This document shows, piece after piece, positions 7,127 through 17,500 of a stretch of 64,000 bases of DNA; positions within the stretch are counted from its first letter, which is position 1, and each line of letters begins with the position of its first letter. The stretch spans positions 20,770 through 84,769 of the IMG/VR virus record IMGVR_UViG_3300031787_000052; one strand, 5' to 3'. Source of the DNA: a virus. Made by a program: the position numbers and the translations under genes. The notes under the pieces are model-generated. The model was not told where the DNA came from and did no database searches. It saw only the letters and a program-made list of their open reading frames with translations.

Positions 7127-7477
7127 TTACTTTGCTGGTCGGTTTTCTTCAAACCATTCTATAACACTGTTGATTGCCCACACCGCACCTGACGCCATCA
7201 ATCCATCAAAGAACCAAGATACGAAAGGCGATGCTCCCAAAAAATAGTATGAGGGAGAAAATATGAACAATCCCAAAAAGAAACCTACCCAAGTAGAACA
7301 ACACATCATACATGACAATATGCCAGATATGAATGAAAAAATTGGTGCTATACCGGGAATATGAGAGTTTCCAATTAACTCAATTCTTTTTCTCATTCCG
7401 GCAAATATACTACCATAAACCATAATGTTGGTGAATCCGTACGCCAACACAAACCATGCAATTAAATAAGTCATCAT
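7127..7477 (-). CDS. Membrane protein with CxxC-STW motif (DUF1360-like)
   Basis: A 116-aa membrane protein with hydrophobic segments near residues 4-25, 43-55, 61-77 and 84-104. The motif LSCMMCCSTWVGFF (about 54-67) resembles the CxxC-x-x-W signature of small DUF1360-type membrane proteins (CPWCTGVW). The sequence ends WAINSVIEWFEENRP. It begins with tandem ATGs and overlaps the upstream coiled-coil gene by 4 bases. The function is unknown in the whole family. It sits within the recombination operon, which may only reflect T4-like gene order. Confidence 0.6.
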   Translation of the reverse strand: MMTYLIAWFVLAYGFTNIMVYGSIFAGMRKRIELIGNSHIPGIAPIFSFISGILSCMMCCSTWVGFFLGLFIFSPSYYFLGASPFVSWFFDGLMASGAVWAINSVIEWFEENRPAK

Positions 7478-7926
7478 AATCTTTCTTTTATATTTGAATT
7501 TTTTAGATAAAAAGCATAAGAAGTTTTTGTGAGATTCTCAAGCTCGTCTATCTTTTTGTTTAAATTTTCTATTTCTTTGTTTTTGTCACCAATTTGTCGA
7601 TTCAATTCCATGAGTGATTGTTGAAGTTTCCCACATTCAACTTCTTTTTGATTTTCAAGTTTTCCCTTGAGCACGTAAATCTCATTCTGTAGTTCTTCAA
7701 TTTTAGAACTATCCTCAACAATAACCTTCTTCTCAAGTTCTCTCTCGATAATATCAGGTAGTTGTCCTTGATTCAATAACCCGTACTTCTCTATATAATA
7801 ACCTTTACGAAAACAAAGTTTAGCAAAATCATCGACCATTTCAATGTCATTCAATTTACAGAATGACATCAAATCATTATGGTCTTGATTACTTAACTCA
7901 ATAATTAACGAGCTTTTCTGTTCCAT
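7474..7926 (-). CDS. Coiled-coil protein of unknown function
   Basis: A 150-aa protein. Residues 1-60 look globular (LIIELSNQDHNDLMSFCKL and KLCFRKGYYIEKYG), similar in feel to a small ribbon-helix-helix-like or dimerisation region. Residues 75-135 are a clear heptad coiled coil (IEELQNEIYVLKGKLENQ). Its 5' end overlaps the gp47-like gene by 29 bases in another frame, and its 3' end overlaps the next start by 4. The position between gp47 and gp46 suggests co-regulation with recombination genes. I recognise no family. Confidence 0.55.
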   Translation of the reverse strand: MEQKSSLIIELSNQDHNDLMSFCKLNDIEMVDDFAKLCFRKGYYIEKYGLLNQGQLPDIIERELEKKVIVEDSSKIEELQNEIYVLKGKLENQKEVECGKLQQSLMELNRQIGDKNKEIENLNKKIDELENLTKTSYAFYLKNSNIKERL

Positions 7927-8677
7927 GTTCTAATTCTTCAAATGAGTTAATTCTAAATGATAAAAATGGTCTTGGATTAACCAAATCTACGGTGAGATAT
8001 TCATCTTTTTCAACGTCATAAATACCATACCCGTGTTTAGTAATTGTTTCACCATAGTTCTGACAAATGGTTGAGCCAATCATGTACGCCTTCTTATTAC
8101 CAGGTATATCGAATATCTGACGCTTATGTATGTCTCCACACAAAACAAGGTCACAACCCTCAAATTTAGATGCCTCAAACCCGTCCTCAAACTTAAATCC
8201 CAAATTGGTAGTAAGTCCTTGTACCGGTCCATGAAACAAACCAATCTTTACCCTATCCGATTTTTCAATGTCTGGTGGTATGTTGTGGTCCATAAGTGAG
8301 TAAACACACCAATCAATATTTTCATCTTTATAAACACCTCTGTTCTTGTAATAAATAATATTATCATTACGAAGTGAATCAACCACAGGTGTCAAAGCAT
8401 CCAATCTTTCCATATTGTTTTCAAGGAAATCGTGGTTGCCGGGTATCAATATTGTTTTAGCAATCTTTGAACACTCTGTCAGCACCCAAGCAACAAACTC
8501 AACGAGCTCTGGTGTCATTTGATTTTTAGAATGTACAAGGTCACCAGTGAAAACAATTCGGTCAGGAGCGATTTGTTCCCATTGCTCAAACGCATCAACC
8601 ATTATCTTACGATACAGGTCGTGGTCTTTGAATAACCTAACGTGTAGGTCACTGAAGTGAATTAGTTTTTTAATCAT
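7898..8677 (-). CDS. gp47: gp47/SbcD/Mre11-like recombination nuclease
   Basis: A calcineurin-type metallophosphoesterase, the nuclease subunit paired with gp46. I choose the ATG at 8677 (MIKKLIHFSDLH); an upstream TTG at 8692 would add five residues but overlap the previous gene. Metal-binding motifs appear in order: FSDLHV (Asp10, His12), FTGDLVHS, IPGNHDF, GLFHGP and CGDIHKRQ. The length, 259 aa, is shorter than T4 gp47 (339 aa), so the C-terminal capping domain is reduced. The complex resects double-strand ends for recombination-dependent replication in the cytoplasm. It starts one base after the zinc-ribbon gene ends. Confidence 0.93.
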   Translation of the reverse strand: MIKKLIHFSDLHVRLFKDHDLYRKIMVDAFEQWEQIAPDRIVFTGDLVHSKNQMTPELVEFVAWVLTECSKIAKTILIPGNHDFLENNMERLDALTPVVDSLRNDNIIYYKNRGVYKDENIDWCVYSLMDHNIPPDIEKSDRVKIGLFHGPVQGLTTNLGFKFEDGFEASKFEGCDLVLCGDIHKRQIFDIPGNKKAYMIGSTICQNYGETITKHGYGIYDVEKDEYLTVDLVNPRPFLSFRINSFEELEHGTEKLVNY

Positions 8678-8678
8678 G

Positions 8679-8894
8679 TTAATCTTTTTCAAACAATGCG
8701 AAGTCTTTATTTACGTGACCACATTTACCACACATATAGGTGGGAAAAGGAACAAGAGTGTCTTCAGAACTACCTGTGTATAGTTTTGATACTCTTTTGA
8801 TTAGAACCACTTCCTTAAAATATTCATTACTACAGCTTTCACAAACTTCGGTGGGTTGTCCTTTCAAATCAATTTTTGGTGATAAATCTTCCAT
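8679..8894 (-). CDS. Small zinc-ribbon protein
   Basis: A 71-aa protein with two Cys pairs, CESC (18/21) and CGKC (55/58), spaced as in a four-Cys zinc ribbon. The intervening loop includes FKEVVLIKRVSKLYTG. Such phage ribbons usually bind nucleic acid or a partner protein; nothing here selects between these. It is the first gene of the recombination cluster, after the adhesin genes, and its stop lies one base before the gp47 ATG. Upstream (8895-8940) is A/T-rich with a short AACTTTT/AAAAGTT inverted repeat but no clear promoter. Confidence 0.65.
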   Translation of the reverse strand: MEDLSPKIDLKGQPTEVCESCSNEYFKEVVLIKRVSKLYTGSSEDTLVPFPTYMCGKCGHVNKDFALFEKD

Positions 8895-8940
8895 AACTTT
8901 TTTTTCAAAAGTTAGGTGAAAAAAACTTCATAATCAAATA

Positions 8941-10062
8941 TTACCAAGGAGCCATTGCGAATCTTCTCCAAACCGCAAGACTAATTTTTATATAAATTCC
9001 TTCACTATCCCAACACACAGTTCCAACAGGTATATTAATTTCAAAAGTTGGTGGGGTATAAGATGTTCTCAATCGTAAGTTACGAAATCCAGAAGTTTGT
9101 CTATTAGCATTTACACCGTTAATGTCAACTAATGAAGTTGGTGATAAATTTTTAAGCCCAAAACCTATAAAACCTTTAGTACCCGGATTACCATCTATAT
9201 GAATATGCGGAGTTGGGTAATCTTCTTGGGGTCCGGCACAGGAATTATAATCACATCCCAAATAAAATCTTATAAATCCTGTACCATCTAACGCTGTTGA
9301 TATTATATTCAAACCATTAGAGTGTGTTGTTGTCGATAAAAAAGAATCTGAGGCCTCTCCATAATATCCCAAAGTATTGTCAAACTGACCTACAATTCCC
9401 ATGACCGCACCAACTTTATTACTACTATCCAAACCAGGTGTTATTACGGCCATTGCAGTTGAGTTACTATTGTTGGGGCTATTCATTAATGGCTCCTGAA
9501 CATCTTTAAAAGTACCTTGTGAGAAATTATCATAAAAATACCAACCAGACCTTCTATTTTTGCTCAAAAAACTAAAACTAACCGGGGTGTCAATTGTATT
9601 AGTATTTAGAATTAGTTTTGTACAGTTAAATAAAATACCTCCGTTTTCGTTGTTGTTAGCTTGGGTTGTGTGGAATACAGTAAATCCCGAAATTCCGGAA
9701 AGTCTACCAAAATAAGTTCGTGCATTGTTTATTGCAATCGGTTGTATATTGATATTTTCGACACATGGATGTACGTTATTAAGATATAAATTAGTTATGC
9801 AACTATTAGACCCTCCGCTAAAAATACTTACGTTTTGTATTTGTAATGACAGTGAACCTGACTGACCAAATAAATTTATAGTATTGGCCGATGGAACATA
9901 TTCTCCGCCAGTCAAACAACATGCCTCTGCATCTATAAGTTGAGCAATAGTTACTTTATAAGATGAGCCGTTTTCACTTTGGAATTGGTCATCTCTTGCG
10001 ATATGAACTATATCATTTAACTCAACCGTATTAGCCTTTATTTGTTCTGTTAGTATTGCCAT
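8941..10062 (-). CDS. Tail fibre/adhesin-like structural protein, paralogue of next gene
   Basis: A 373-aa beta-rich protein with the same plan as its neighbour at 10075-11127. The head contains ELNDIVHIARDDQ and NGSSYKVTIAQLIDAEACC. A shared block has a Cys-containing strand pair (CITNLYLNNVHPC) followed by YFGRLSGISGF. The C-terminal collar contains SPTSLVDINGV and LRLRTSYTPPT, then VGTVCWDSEGIYIKI, typical of phage fibre ends that close with a small carbohydrate- or receptor-facing domain. No chaperone or catalytic motif is seen. It ends the adhesin cluster. A virion surface location is inferred. Confidence 0.7.
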   Translation of the reverse strand: MAILTEQIKANTVELNDIVHIARDDQFQSENGSSYKVTIAQLIDAEACCLTGGEYVPSANTINLFGQSGSLSLQIQNVSIFSGGSNSCITNLYLNNVHPCVENINIQPIAINNARTYFGRLSGISGFTVFHTTQANNNENGGILFNCTKLILNTNTIDTPVSFSFLSKNRRSGWYFYDNFSQGTFKDVQEPLMNSPNNSNSTAMAVITPGLDSSNKVGAVMGIVGQFDNTLGYYGEASDSFLSTTTHSNGLNIISTALDGTGFIRFYLGCDYNSCAGPQEDYPTPHIHIDGNPGTKGFIGFGLKNLSPTSLVDINGVNANRQTSGFRNLRLRTSYTPPTFEINIPVGTVCWDSEGIYIKISLAVWRRFAMAPW

Positions 10063-10074
10063 AATTTTATTAAA

Positions 10075-11127
10075 TTAGAAGAATGAACCTAAAAATCCTC
10101 TTACCCAACCAGTATTGGTTTTCAAATAAATGTAAGGTGTCGCACCATCAAGACCCCAACAAATATCACCAACATTACCATTAGGGTCAGAAGCGCTTGT
10201 TGGTATGTAGGTCGTTCTTAATCTTAATTGGTCATAACCGGTCGTTCCGCTTATGTCGACCAATGAAGTTGGACTCGTATTCCCTTGACCTATACCCATA
10301 TATCCTCTAGTCGCCCCACTTCCTTGAATATGTACGTGTGGTTGGTAATTTGCATCCACAGGGCTGATACCGGCATAAAATCTTATATAATCTTCTGTGG
10401 CTCTTACTGTTTCATCAGGGGTTACTTGACTTATAATGTTTATTCCATTAGCATAGGTTGATGAAAACAATGCGGTTTCTCCTTGAGCCCCTATAAAGTC
10501 ATAGTCTGGATTATTAAAACCTCTTGCGGTAAGAGCAATACCCCAACTTCCTTGTGAGAATGCCCCATATTGGATTGATAATGATGAATCTCCTGAATAT
10601 GTCAAACTATGTAAAGATGGAGTTGTCGCATTACTATCATCATAAAATAATCTACTTCGTCTATCAAAACTATAAAAGTCTAATGTATATTCAGGGGTAT
10701 TTGTATTTAATCCTAACCTTGTAGCCGGTGTGGTATCGGTAACTAAATCAACTGTGAATCCGCTGGCCCCACTTAAAGCCCCAAAGAAAACTTTTCCTTG
10801 GCTCTGCGGTTGCACATTAATATTAACAGAACATGGCCATATATTATTAACATACAAATTATTAATACAATTACCTGAACCTCCAGTAAATGACAATCCT
10901 GTTACGGTAAATGCGGTACCTCCTGAAGCGTTATTAAAAGTAATTGTTCCTTGATTAAAAGTTGCGGAGCTTAAACAACATCCTGCGGTAAGCTCAAATA
11001 TTTGATTAATTTCGGCTTTATATGATGAACCAGCAGGGTTTCCTTGTGAGGTATCACCTGTTTTTACAATATGTATTAAGTCAGTTGGTAGAACACTTAC
11101 CGCTTGTTGTCTGTCAGTTAAAAACAT
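10075..11127 (-). CDS. Tail fibre/adhesin-like structural protein, paralogue of previous gene
   Basis: A 350-aa protein that aligns along its length with the 373-aa neighbour. The head (LPTDLIHIVKTGDTSQG, then SSYKAEINQIFELTAGCC), the CINNLYVNNIWPC block followed by FFGALSGASGF, and the end (SPTSLVDISGTTGY, LRLRTTYIP, GNVGDICWGLD) all correspond. The two genes are 12 bases apart and in the same orientation, so they arose by tandem duplication and have since diverged widely. The C-terminal VGDICW...YIYLKTNTGW pattern is common in phage fibre tips. A receptor-contact role is inferred. Confidence 0.7.
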   Translation of the reverse strand: MFLTDRQQAVSVLPTDLIHIVKTGDTSQGNPAGSSYKAEINQIFELTAGCCLSSATFNQGTITFNNASGGTAFTVTGLSFTGGSGNCINNLYVNNIWPCSVNINVQPQSQGKVFFGALSGASGFTVDLVTDTTPATRLGLNTNTPEYTLDFYSFDRRSRLFYDDSNATTPSLHSLTYSGDSSLSIQYGAFSQGSWGIALTARGFNNPDYDFIGAQGETALFSSTYANGINIISQVTPDETVRATEDYIRFYAGISPVDANYQPHVHIQGSGATRGYMGIGQGNTSPTSLVDISGTTGYDQLRLRTTYIPTSASDPNGNVGDICWGLDGATPYIYLKTNTGWVRGFLGSFF

Positions 11128-11145
11128 GTTATTTACATTATAATT

Positions 11146-11475
11146 TTATCCTCCACCTTGGAATTGGTCTTGGAAATAGTATGGTTGATAATCTTGAAAT
11201 TCAAAACATAGTCCATGCTGGAATTGTTTATAGTCACAACAAATAATTGTTACGTATAAACAACAAGCAGTTGCCGGGTCTCTTAATAAAATCACTGTCG
11301 TAAAATCCGGTATTCCTGTAAGAGTAAAAGGACATTGGTTTCCTGTTATTGCTGACAGAGGAACCGAATCAAACGGTACTGAAAAATTATCATAATCAGA
11401 AAAAATCTGAATAGTTGCGTTCGGAGATAAAGAAGCTCCGGTTACAGTCATACATGTTAATGCTGAAAATGACAT
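11146..11475 (-). CDS. Small Cys-rich structural protein
   Basis: A 109-aa beta-rich protein (MSFSALTCMTVTGASLSPN) with Cys pairs (ATACCLYVTIICCDYK). The tail is rich in Tyr, Gln and Phe (YQPYYFQDQFQGGG). The stretch LTGIPDFTTVILLRD-ATACC resembles the 71-aa protein at 29660-29875 and the N-terminus of the 1481-aa protein, which suggests a shared small beta domain; this similarity is weak. It follows the giant adhesin gene after a 38-base gap carrying TATTTATAAATA. It may cap, attach or assist the adhesin. Confidence 0.5.
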   Translation of the reverse strand: MSFSALTCMTVTGASLSPNATIQIFSDYDNFSVPFDSVPLSAITGNQCPFTLTGIPDFTTVILLRDPATACCLYVTIICCDYKQFQHGLCFEFQDYQPYYFQDQFQGGG

Positions 11476-11491
11476 TGTGATTTATTTTATT

Positions 11492-11499
11492 TATAAATA
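11492..11499 (-). promoter_or_regulatory. TATTTATA motif, possible late promoter element
   Basis: The minus strand reads TATTTATA 16 bases before the ATG at 11475, inside the palindrome TATTTATAAATA (11488-11499). Similar motifs precede four other cluster heads at 16-25 bases. The palindrome also contains the T4 late consensus TATAAATA on both strands. Confidence 0.3.
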
Positions 11500-11513
11500 G
11501 TTTTAGGTTTGGT

Positions 11514-14500
11514 TTATGAGGTGAAATTAATGTTTATGAATTCTTGTGGTTGAGCGCTTCCACGAAGTAGTGGTAACTCGAAGGATTGTAATGGAAGTGG
11601 ATTGTTAATATTACTATCTGTATTCCATTGATAAACAACCGAAAGACTAGCAGAGATACTAGTACTATAGATATTATTATTAGATACAAAATAAACTTTT
11701 TGACCGCCAGCAGCATAAGTAGTTGGTAATGCCCTATCAATCTCTAAAGTATTTGTTTCATAGTTATACTGCGTCATAAATCCGACTGTTGTATTACCAC
11801 CTGAATAGTTGGCAACTATTAATTTTCCAGTATTAGTATACATCATATCAGCACCTATGGTTCTGTTAAGAGGTAAATCAAATTTATCGGTAACTATGGC
11901 CGTTGTTGATGATATATCCATTTCAACAATAGTTGTATTACCTGTACATCCAATCAAATATTCAATACCTCCCACAGTCCTTACAGTTAATCCATCAGTC
12001 AATGTAACTGGTATATTCAAAGTTCTATTCAACACATAATTGAAAGGTGACGCGGTATAAGTATATTCTTTTATTATGTTACCAGACCCCTGATTTGATA
12101 ACCAAAATTTATTTTGAGTACATGCAATATCTTGATTTGGTAAAATACCGGAACTTTGTACATCTAAAGTTGTAATAGTATTTGTTGTTACATCGTATCT
12201 TGATATTACAGTAGATGTTCCAGAAAAACTTACCATCAATGGTTGAGTATAGATACCAATAGATGAAGGTGTCATTGTTACTGTTCGACTTGGTGTAATC
12301 GACGGACTCATGGTTATTGTTGGTGTTCTTGTTGGTGTTGCACTTCTTGTTGGAGTTCTTGTTGGTGTTGCACTTCTTGTTGGAGTTCTTGTTGGTGTTG
12401 CACTTCTTGTTGGAGTTCTTGTTGGTGTTGCACTTCTTGTTGGAGTTCTTGTTGGTGTCGGAGTTTTTGTTCTTGTTGGTGTTGGTGTCTGTGTAGAAGG
12501 GATAAACTGAATATTAATACATTCAGGATTTTGAGCAACGTCATTTGGGGCACTACCTCCAAGAGCCGACTGAATTGTGGTATTGTAAGGATTATTTAAA
12601 TTAATTAAATAATAATTATTATATGTTTGATTATGTGGTAATAAATATAATTGGTTATTAACTACCGCGAAATTTATTCCGGAATTAAATAAAGATATAG
12701 ATGAAACGTCTACCGCCAGTTCAAAAGTCCCATTAACATCATATTGGTGAATTTGCCATATGTTAGTATTAATTGTATTTTTAACCGCAACTATGACTTT
12801 ATTGGTTGTAGTATAAATCATGTCACCAAAAACCGTAAATGGTGATATTAAATCTATAATTTTAGTAGATGATAAAATTCCACCTGAAACATTTAATTTT
12901 GCAATAACATTCAATGCAGTTCCGGACCCAACAATAAAATTCTCATCATCGATTGCCGCCATACCATTGTCGATAACAGACGGCAAATTTGTCGGTAATG
13001 TATAGTTATTAGTCACCACCGCAGACCAAGGATTTTGGGTAATTGAGTATTCCCTTATTCTAGAACCACCTAATGCCGTAAAAAATCCTAGTACCCAAAC
13101 TTTATTAGACGTTCTCGCTAAAGCGTTGGTTCCTACAGTTCTACCAGAAACCGGCAAATACAAAAGACTTTCGTTTCTAATACTCATAATCTGCCAAAGA
13201 CCATTAGTCGGACCAGAAGGTTCTTTTTTAACCGATAACAAATCACAAGAATTTATAGATATGTTAGGACAAAAACCATTTACACATGAACCAACTTGGT
13301 TAACAAATGTTATTTGTGATGACCCACTATATCCGCTTAAATTTACACACAATTGTACAAATGAATTAGCCGATACCGTTGTAGAACTAACTGTTAAATT
13401 ACAAGCAGTGTATATAAGAGTACCATTTACCGTATCACTTGTATTGTAAAAATTAAAACATTTACATGGTAAATTTGAGGTTATTGTTGGAGTTATACTT
13501 ATGGTTGGGGTAATCGATGGAGTATTTGTTGCCGTTCTAGTTGGTGTTCTTGTTGGTGTCGCAGTTCTTGTCGGTGTTTGAGTCGCCGTTCTTGTTATTG
13601 TCGGTGTTTGAGTCGCCGTTCTTGTTATTGTTGGTGTTTGAGTCGCCGTTCTTGTTATTGTTGGTGTTTGAGTCGCCGTTCTTGTTGGTGTTGCCGTTAT
13701 TGTCGGAGTAATCGTAGATGTTATTGTTGGTGTTGAAGTTTGAGTGGTAGTCGGCGTCGGAGTCCGTGTTTCTGTTGCACCTGAAGTTGGCGTTATCGTC
13801 ATAGTCACGGTAGGTGTTGGAGTTTTAGTAGGTGTTGGAGTCGGTGTTTTTGTAACAGGTATAAACTCAACTGTGATACACTCTGGTGATTGGGATTGGT
13901 CCGTCACAGTAACTGGTAAACTTTCAGAAAGTAAGGTTGCCGAATATGGTGAAGTTAAGTTTACCTGATAAATTTCTCCAGGAGTAGTAGCTCTTACAAT
14001 ATACAAATTATTAGAATTAATCAAAATAGACCATCCACTATTTGCATCTATTCCTGATGTGAATAATGGAACATCAACCTCAATGTTTCCAAGTATATCA
14101 TATTGAGTAATAAATATTTTGACAGGGGTAGTTGTTTGGGTCATTATTATAATCTTACCAGTTTGAGTAAAAACTAAATCAGTTAATATTCTTCTATTAC
14201 TTGGTAAATCAAAAAGTTTCGTAAATACCGCGTTATTGGTTATGGTATCTGAAATATCAACATTAACCACACTTTGGGACCCTGCAGTAGCACCTGACAC
14301 ACTTAATAAATTAAAATTATCGATTGCAACTAAACCACATGCATTACTATTAGGTAATATAGTATTACTTTGTATGTTTATAGTTCTGCCATTATATGTT
14401 GCACTAAACGGTGAAAATGTTATATCCCATTCTCTTATACCTCCACTGGTGAAACCAAGATAAGTACCGTGAACCCAAAGTTTATTTGAAGTATTTGCAA

Positions 14501-17500
14501 TTCCAAGCATTGACCATGGTCTATTTGGTATGGGTAAAAAAGTTGTGGTATTAGTTTGAAAATCATATGATTGAATGATGTTACCCGGCCCCCCAGCTAA
14601 AAAGGAAATACAACTATCCAAATTAATTGTTGGGCAACTTACTGTACAATCACCTAACTCATCTATAGCAGTAATTTGGGTCGTTGCGGTGTATAATGGA
14701 TTTGTTGAATTACCTGAAACACATAATTGAACATATGAAGTGGCACTAACCGTTACAGAACTAAATACCCCATCACAATTATAATAAGTAACTGTTCCGG
14801 GTTGGTTATTTGATGTGTTGAAGAAATTATAACAAGTACAAGCAAACAGATTAGAAGTTTCGGTAGGTGTAGGAGTTTGAGTTGCAGTTTGTGTAACAGT
14901 TGCCGTTTGTGTTACTGTTGGGGTATTCGTTTGGGTTGCCGTTTGTGTTATTGTTGGAGTAATTGTTGATGTTCTTGTAACGGTAGGAGTAATCGTTGAT
15001 GTTCTTGTAACGGTAGGAGTAATTGTGGCGGTTCTTGTAACGGTAGGAGTAATTGTGGAGGTACTTGTAATAGTAGGAGTTTGGGTGTTTGTTGGGGTTG
15101 AGGTTCTAGTTGGAGTTTGGGTTTGGGTTTGCGTTGATGTAGGCGTATTAGTTTTAGTGGTAGTAGGTGTTGGGGTAGGTGTTGGGGTTTGTGTTGGTGT
15201 TCGGGTAACTCCTATGAAATTAACATTTAAACAACTTAACGGTTGGGCAAACCCAACATTTGTTATTGTCATATTGTTTACTGTTAAAGATGTATAGGGG
15301 AAGTTCAAATCTCTTCTAACTACAGCGGGAGACGCCGATGAAGAGGCAACCGTAAATATTTGTGAATTATACATGAACAAACCAAATCCTTCAACAGAAT
15401 TACCTATTTGGAATTCTAATTCCTGATTACCAAATAAATCAAACTGTGTTAAAAAAGACCCGGTACCCGCAACATTATTATAAGTTAACGCAATAATATT
15501 ACCTGTGTTTGTATAAGTTAAATCACCCCTTAGGACTCTATTTGTTGGTAAAGTAAATAACGGAGTTGCAACCCAAGTATTTGATGAAATATTTAAACTC
15601 ACTATCACATTACCAGCCGTACCTGAAGCCGTTATTAATGTGGTGTTATTTAAAACCGCTAAACCATTTCTTGTGGATTGATATAGTGTAGAACCCGATA
15701 TAAATCTATTTAAACTTGATGTAAATGGGGATGTTGTTATAAAATATTCTTTTATACCATTTCCTAATGTTGCGAAATTACCATATATCCATAAATAGTT
15801 ATCATTTGTTGCAATATCGTATATAGAAACAGATTCGGTATTAATAGGTAATGGAATTTGTGTGTTAGTTATTGGGTCATAAGTATAAATAATTCTATTT
15901 GTTCCATTCACTACAAATGGGTTACAAGCTTGTATGGTAGTTGTCGGACATCCATTTGTACAATCACCATTTAAGAATGATACTAAAGCCCCTGATGGGG
16001 TACCCGAGAAAATATTATTTTTAACACAAACTTGAGCACTATTTCCGTAATTTATTGTAATTTGGTTTTGTAAGCCTGTACAATCAATAAAATCTACAGT
16101 CAAACTTTGTGAAGTTGATATGTTAAAGAATGTGTAGCAATTACAAGTATCAGGAGTACGTGTCAAAGTTGGTGTTACTGTTGTGGTAGGGGTGTTGGTT
16201 GATGTTTGTGTATTAGTCGGTGTTTGTGTTGAAGTTTGAGTTTGGGTTGGTGTTTGAGTGGATGTCTCAGTTGGTGTTTGAGTGGATGTCTCAGTTGGTG
16301 TTTGGGTTTGCGTTGGTGTTTGGGTTTGCGTTGGCGTTAATGTAGGAGTCGATGTAACTGTAGGTGTTGGTGTTGAGCTTGGACATGGGTAATTTGTCGA
16401 GCAACCACTACAACTTGTTTGAGCACTCAAGTTAACAAATAGGTAATTGTTTTGAGTGAATGTCTCTGCAATGTTTGTCGCACATCCACTAAATCCTACG
16501 GACTCAATGTAATAAACCGTGCCTTCAGTTATTGAATTTGCGGTTAATCCAGGTATTTCGAAAATCTTAAAGGTTTCAAATGGGAAACAACATCCACTAA
16601 ACGTTCTAATTGCCGGCTTGTATTCAGTTATGGTTGGTGTCGGGGTTGATGTAACAGTTGGGGTTGATGTAACCGTACTTGTTTGAGTTGGTGTAACAGT
16701 AATTGTTGAAGTTGGTGTTTGAGTTTGGGTTGGAGTCTGTGTTACTGTAGAAGTTATTGTTGGTGTAGGTGTTGAAGTCTGTGTTATAGTTGGGGTTTGT
16801 GTTATTGTTGCAGTTGGGGTAGGGGTCGGGGTTGGAGTTGAGGTTGGTGTTGGTGACACAGGTACTATGTTATTGTCGAAACATCCGTTGGATTGGGATG
16901 CACCAAAATATGCGGCGTTGATTGTATTTGGAGGTAAAGGAACTGTAGGTGCCGCGGTAAGTGTGTACGGAGGATTTAGGTCTAAAGTATATTGTGTACC
17001 ATTCGCACTCAGAATATAGAAACCACCTCCATATTGATATAACCCATATGGGAATACAATTGTTGGGGATATTAATATATCAACATTGTTATCTACAGGG
17101 GGTGTTGCCGAAGTTATATAGTTATATTGTGTTATGTAAACACCAGTGGGTGCATTTGGGTTTGTTCCCGAAAAATTACTAACAATTAACTTACCTGAAT
17201 TTGTTAGAACATAATCACCTGAAACTCTTCTTCCTGGTAATAAAGAGAATTTTGTTGTAACTGTGTAAGGATTAGTCGAAACATCAATCTCTAAAATTGA
17301 AGAAGGGGTCGCTCCATTATTAGCAATTAAAGTAGTGTCATTTATTGCAAATAATCCAGCACTAAATGCCGTTGAACCTGAAATTTCTCTGCTGAATGTC
17401 GCCGAGAACGGACATAATATTATATCATATTCATATAATGAAGTTCCTCTATTTAACCATATTTTGTTATTTGTATGTGCAATATCGAAGGAACCATCAG

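Noticed and set aside
8678-8692. TTG start at 8692 for the gp47-like nuclease
   Set aside because: It would overlap the zinc-ribbon gene by 14 bases. The ATG at 8677 gives the usual N-terminus of this family.
8895-8915. AACTTTT/AAAAGTT inverted repeat as a terminator
   Set aside because: The stem is pure A/T, only 7 bp, and is followed by a start codon rather than a T tract.
11488-11499. T4 late promoter TATAAATA recognised by a gp55-type sigma
   Set aside because: The motif is palindromic here. At most other sites TATAAATA lies on the strand opposite to transcription, so the coding-strand form is TATTTATA. I therefore describe it only as a recurring motif.
12331-16330. Regular 30-bp repeats resembling a CRISPR array
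   Set aside because: Repeats are directly adjacent with no unique spacers, lie inside a coding frame, and encode Thr-Pro decapeptides. No cas genes are present.
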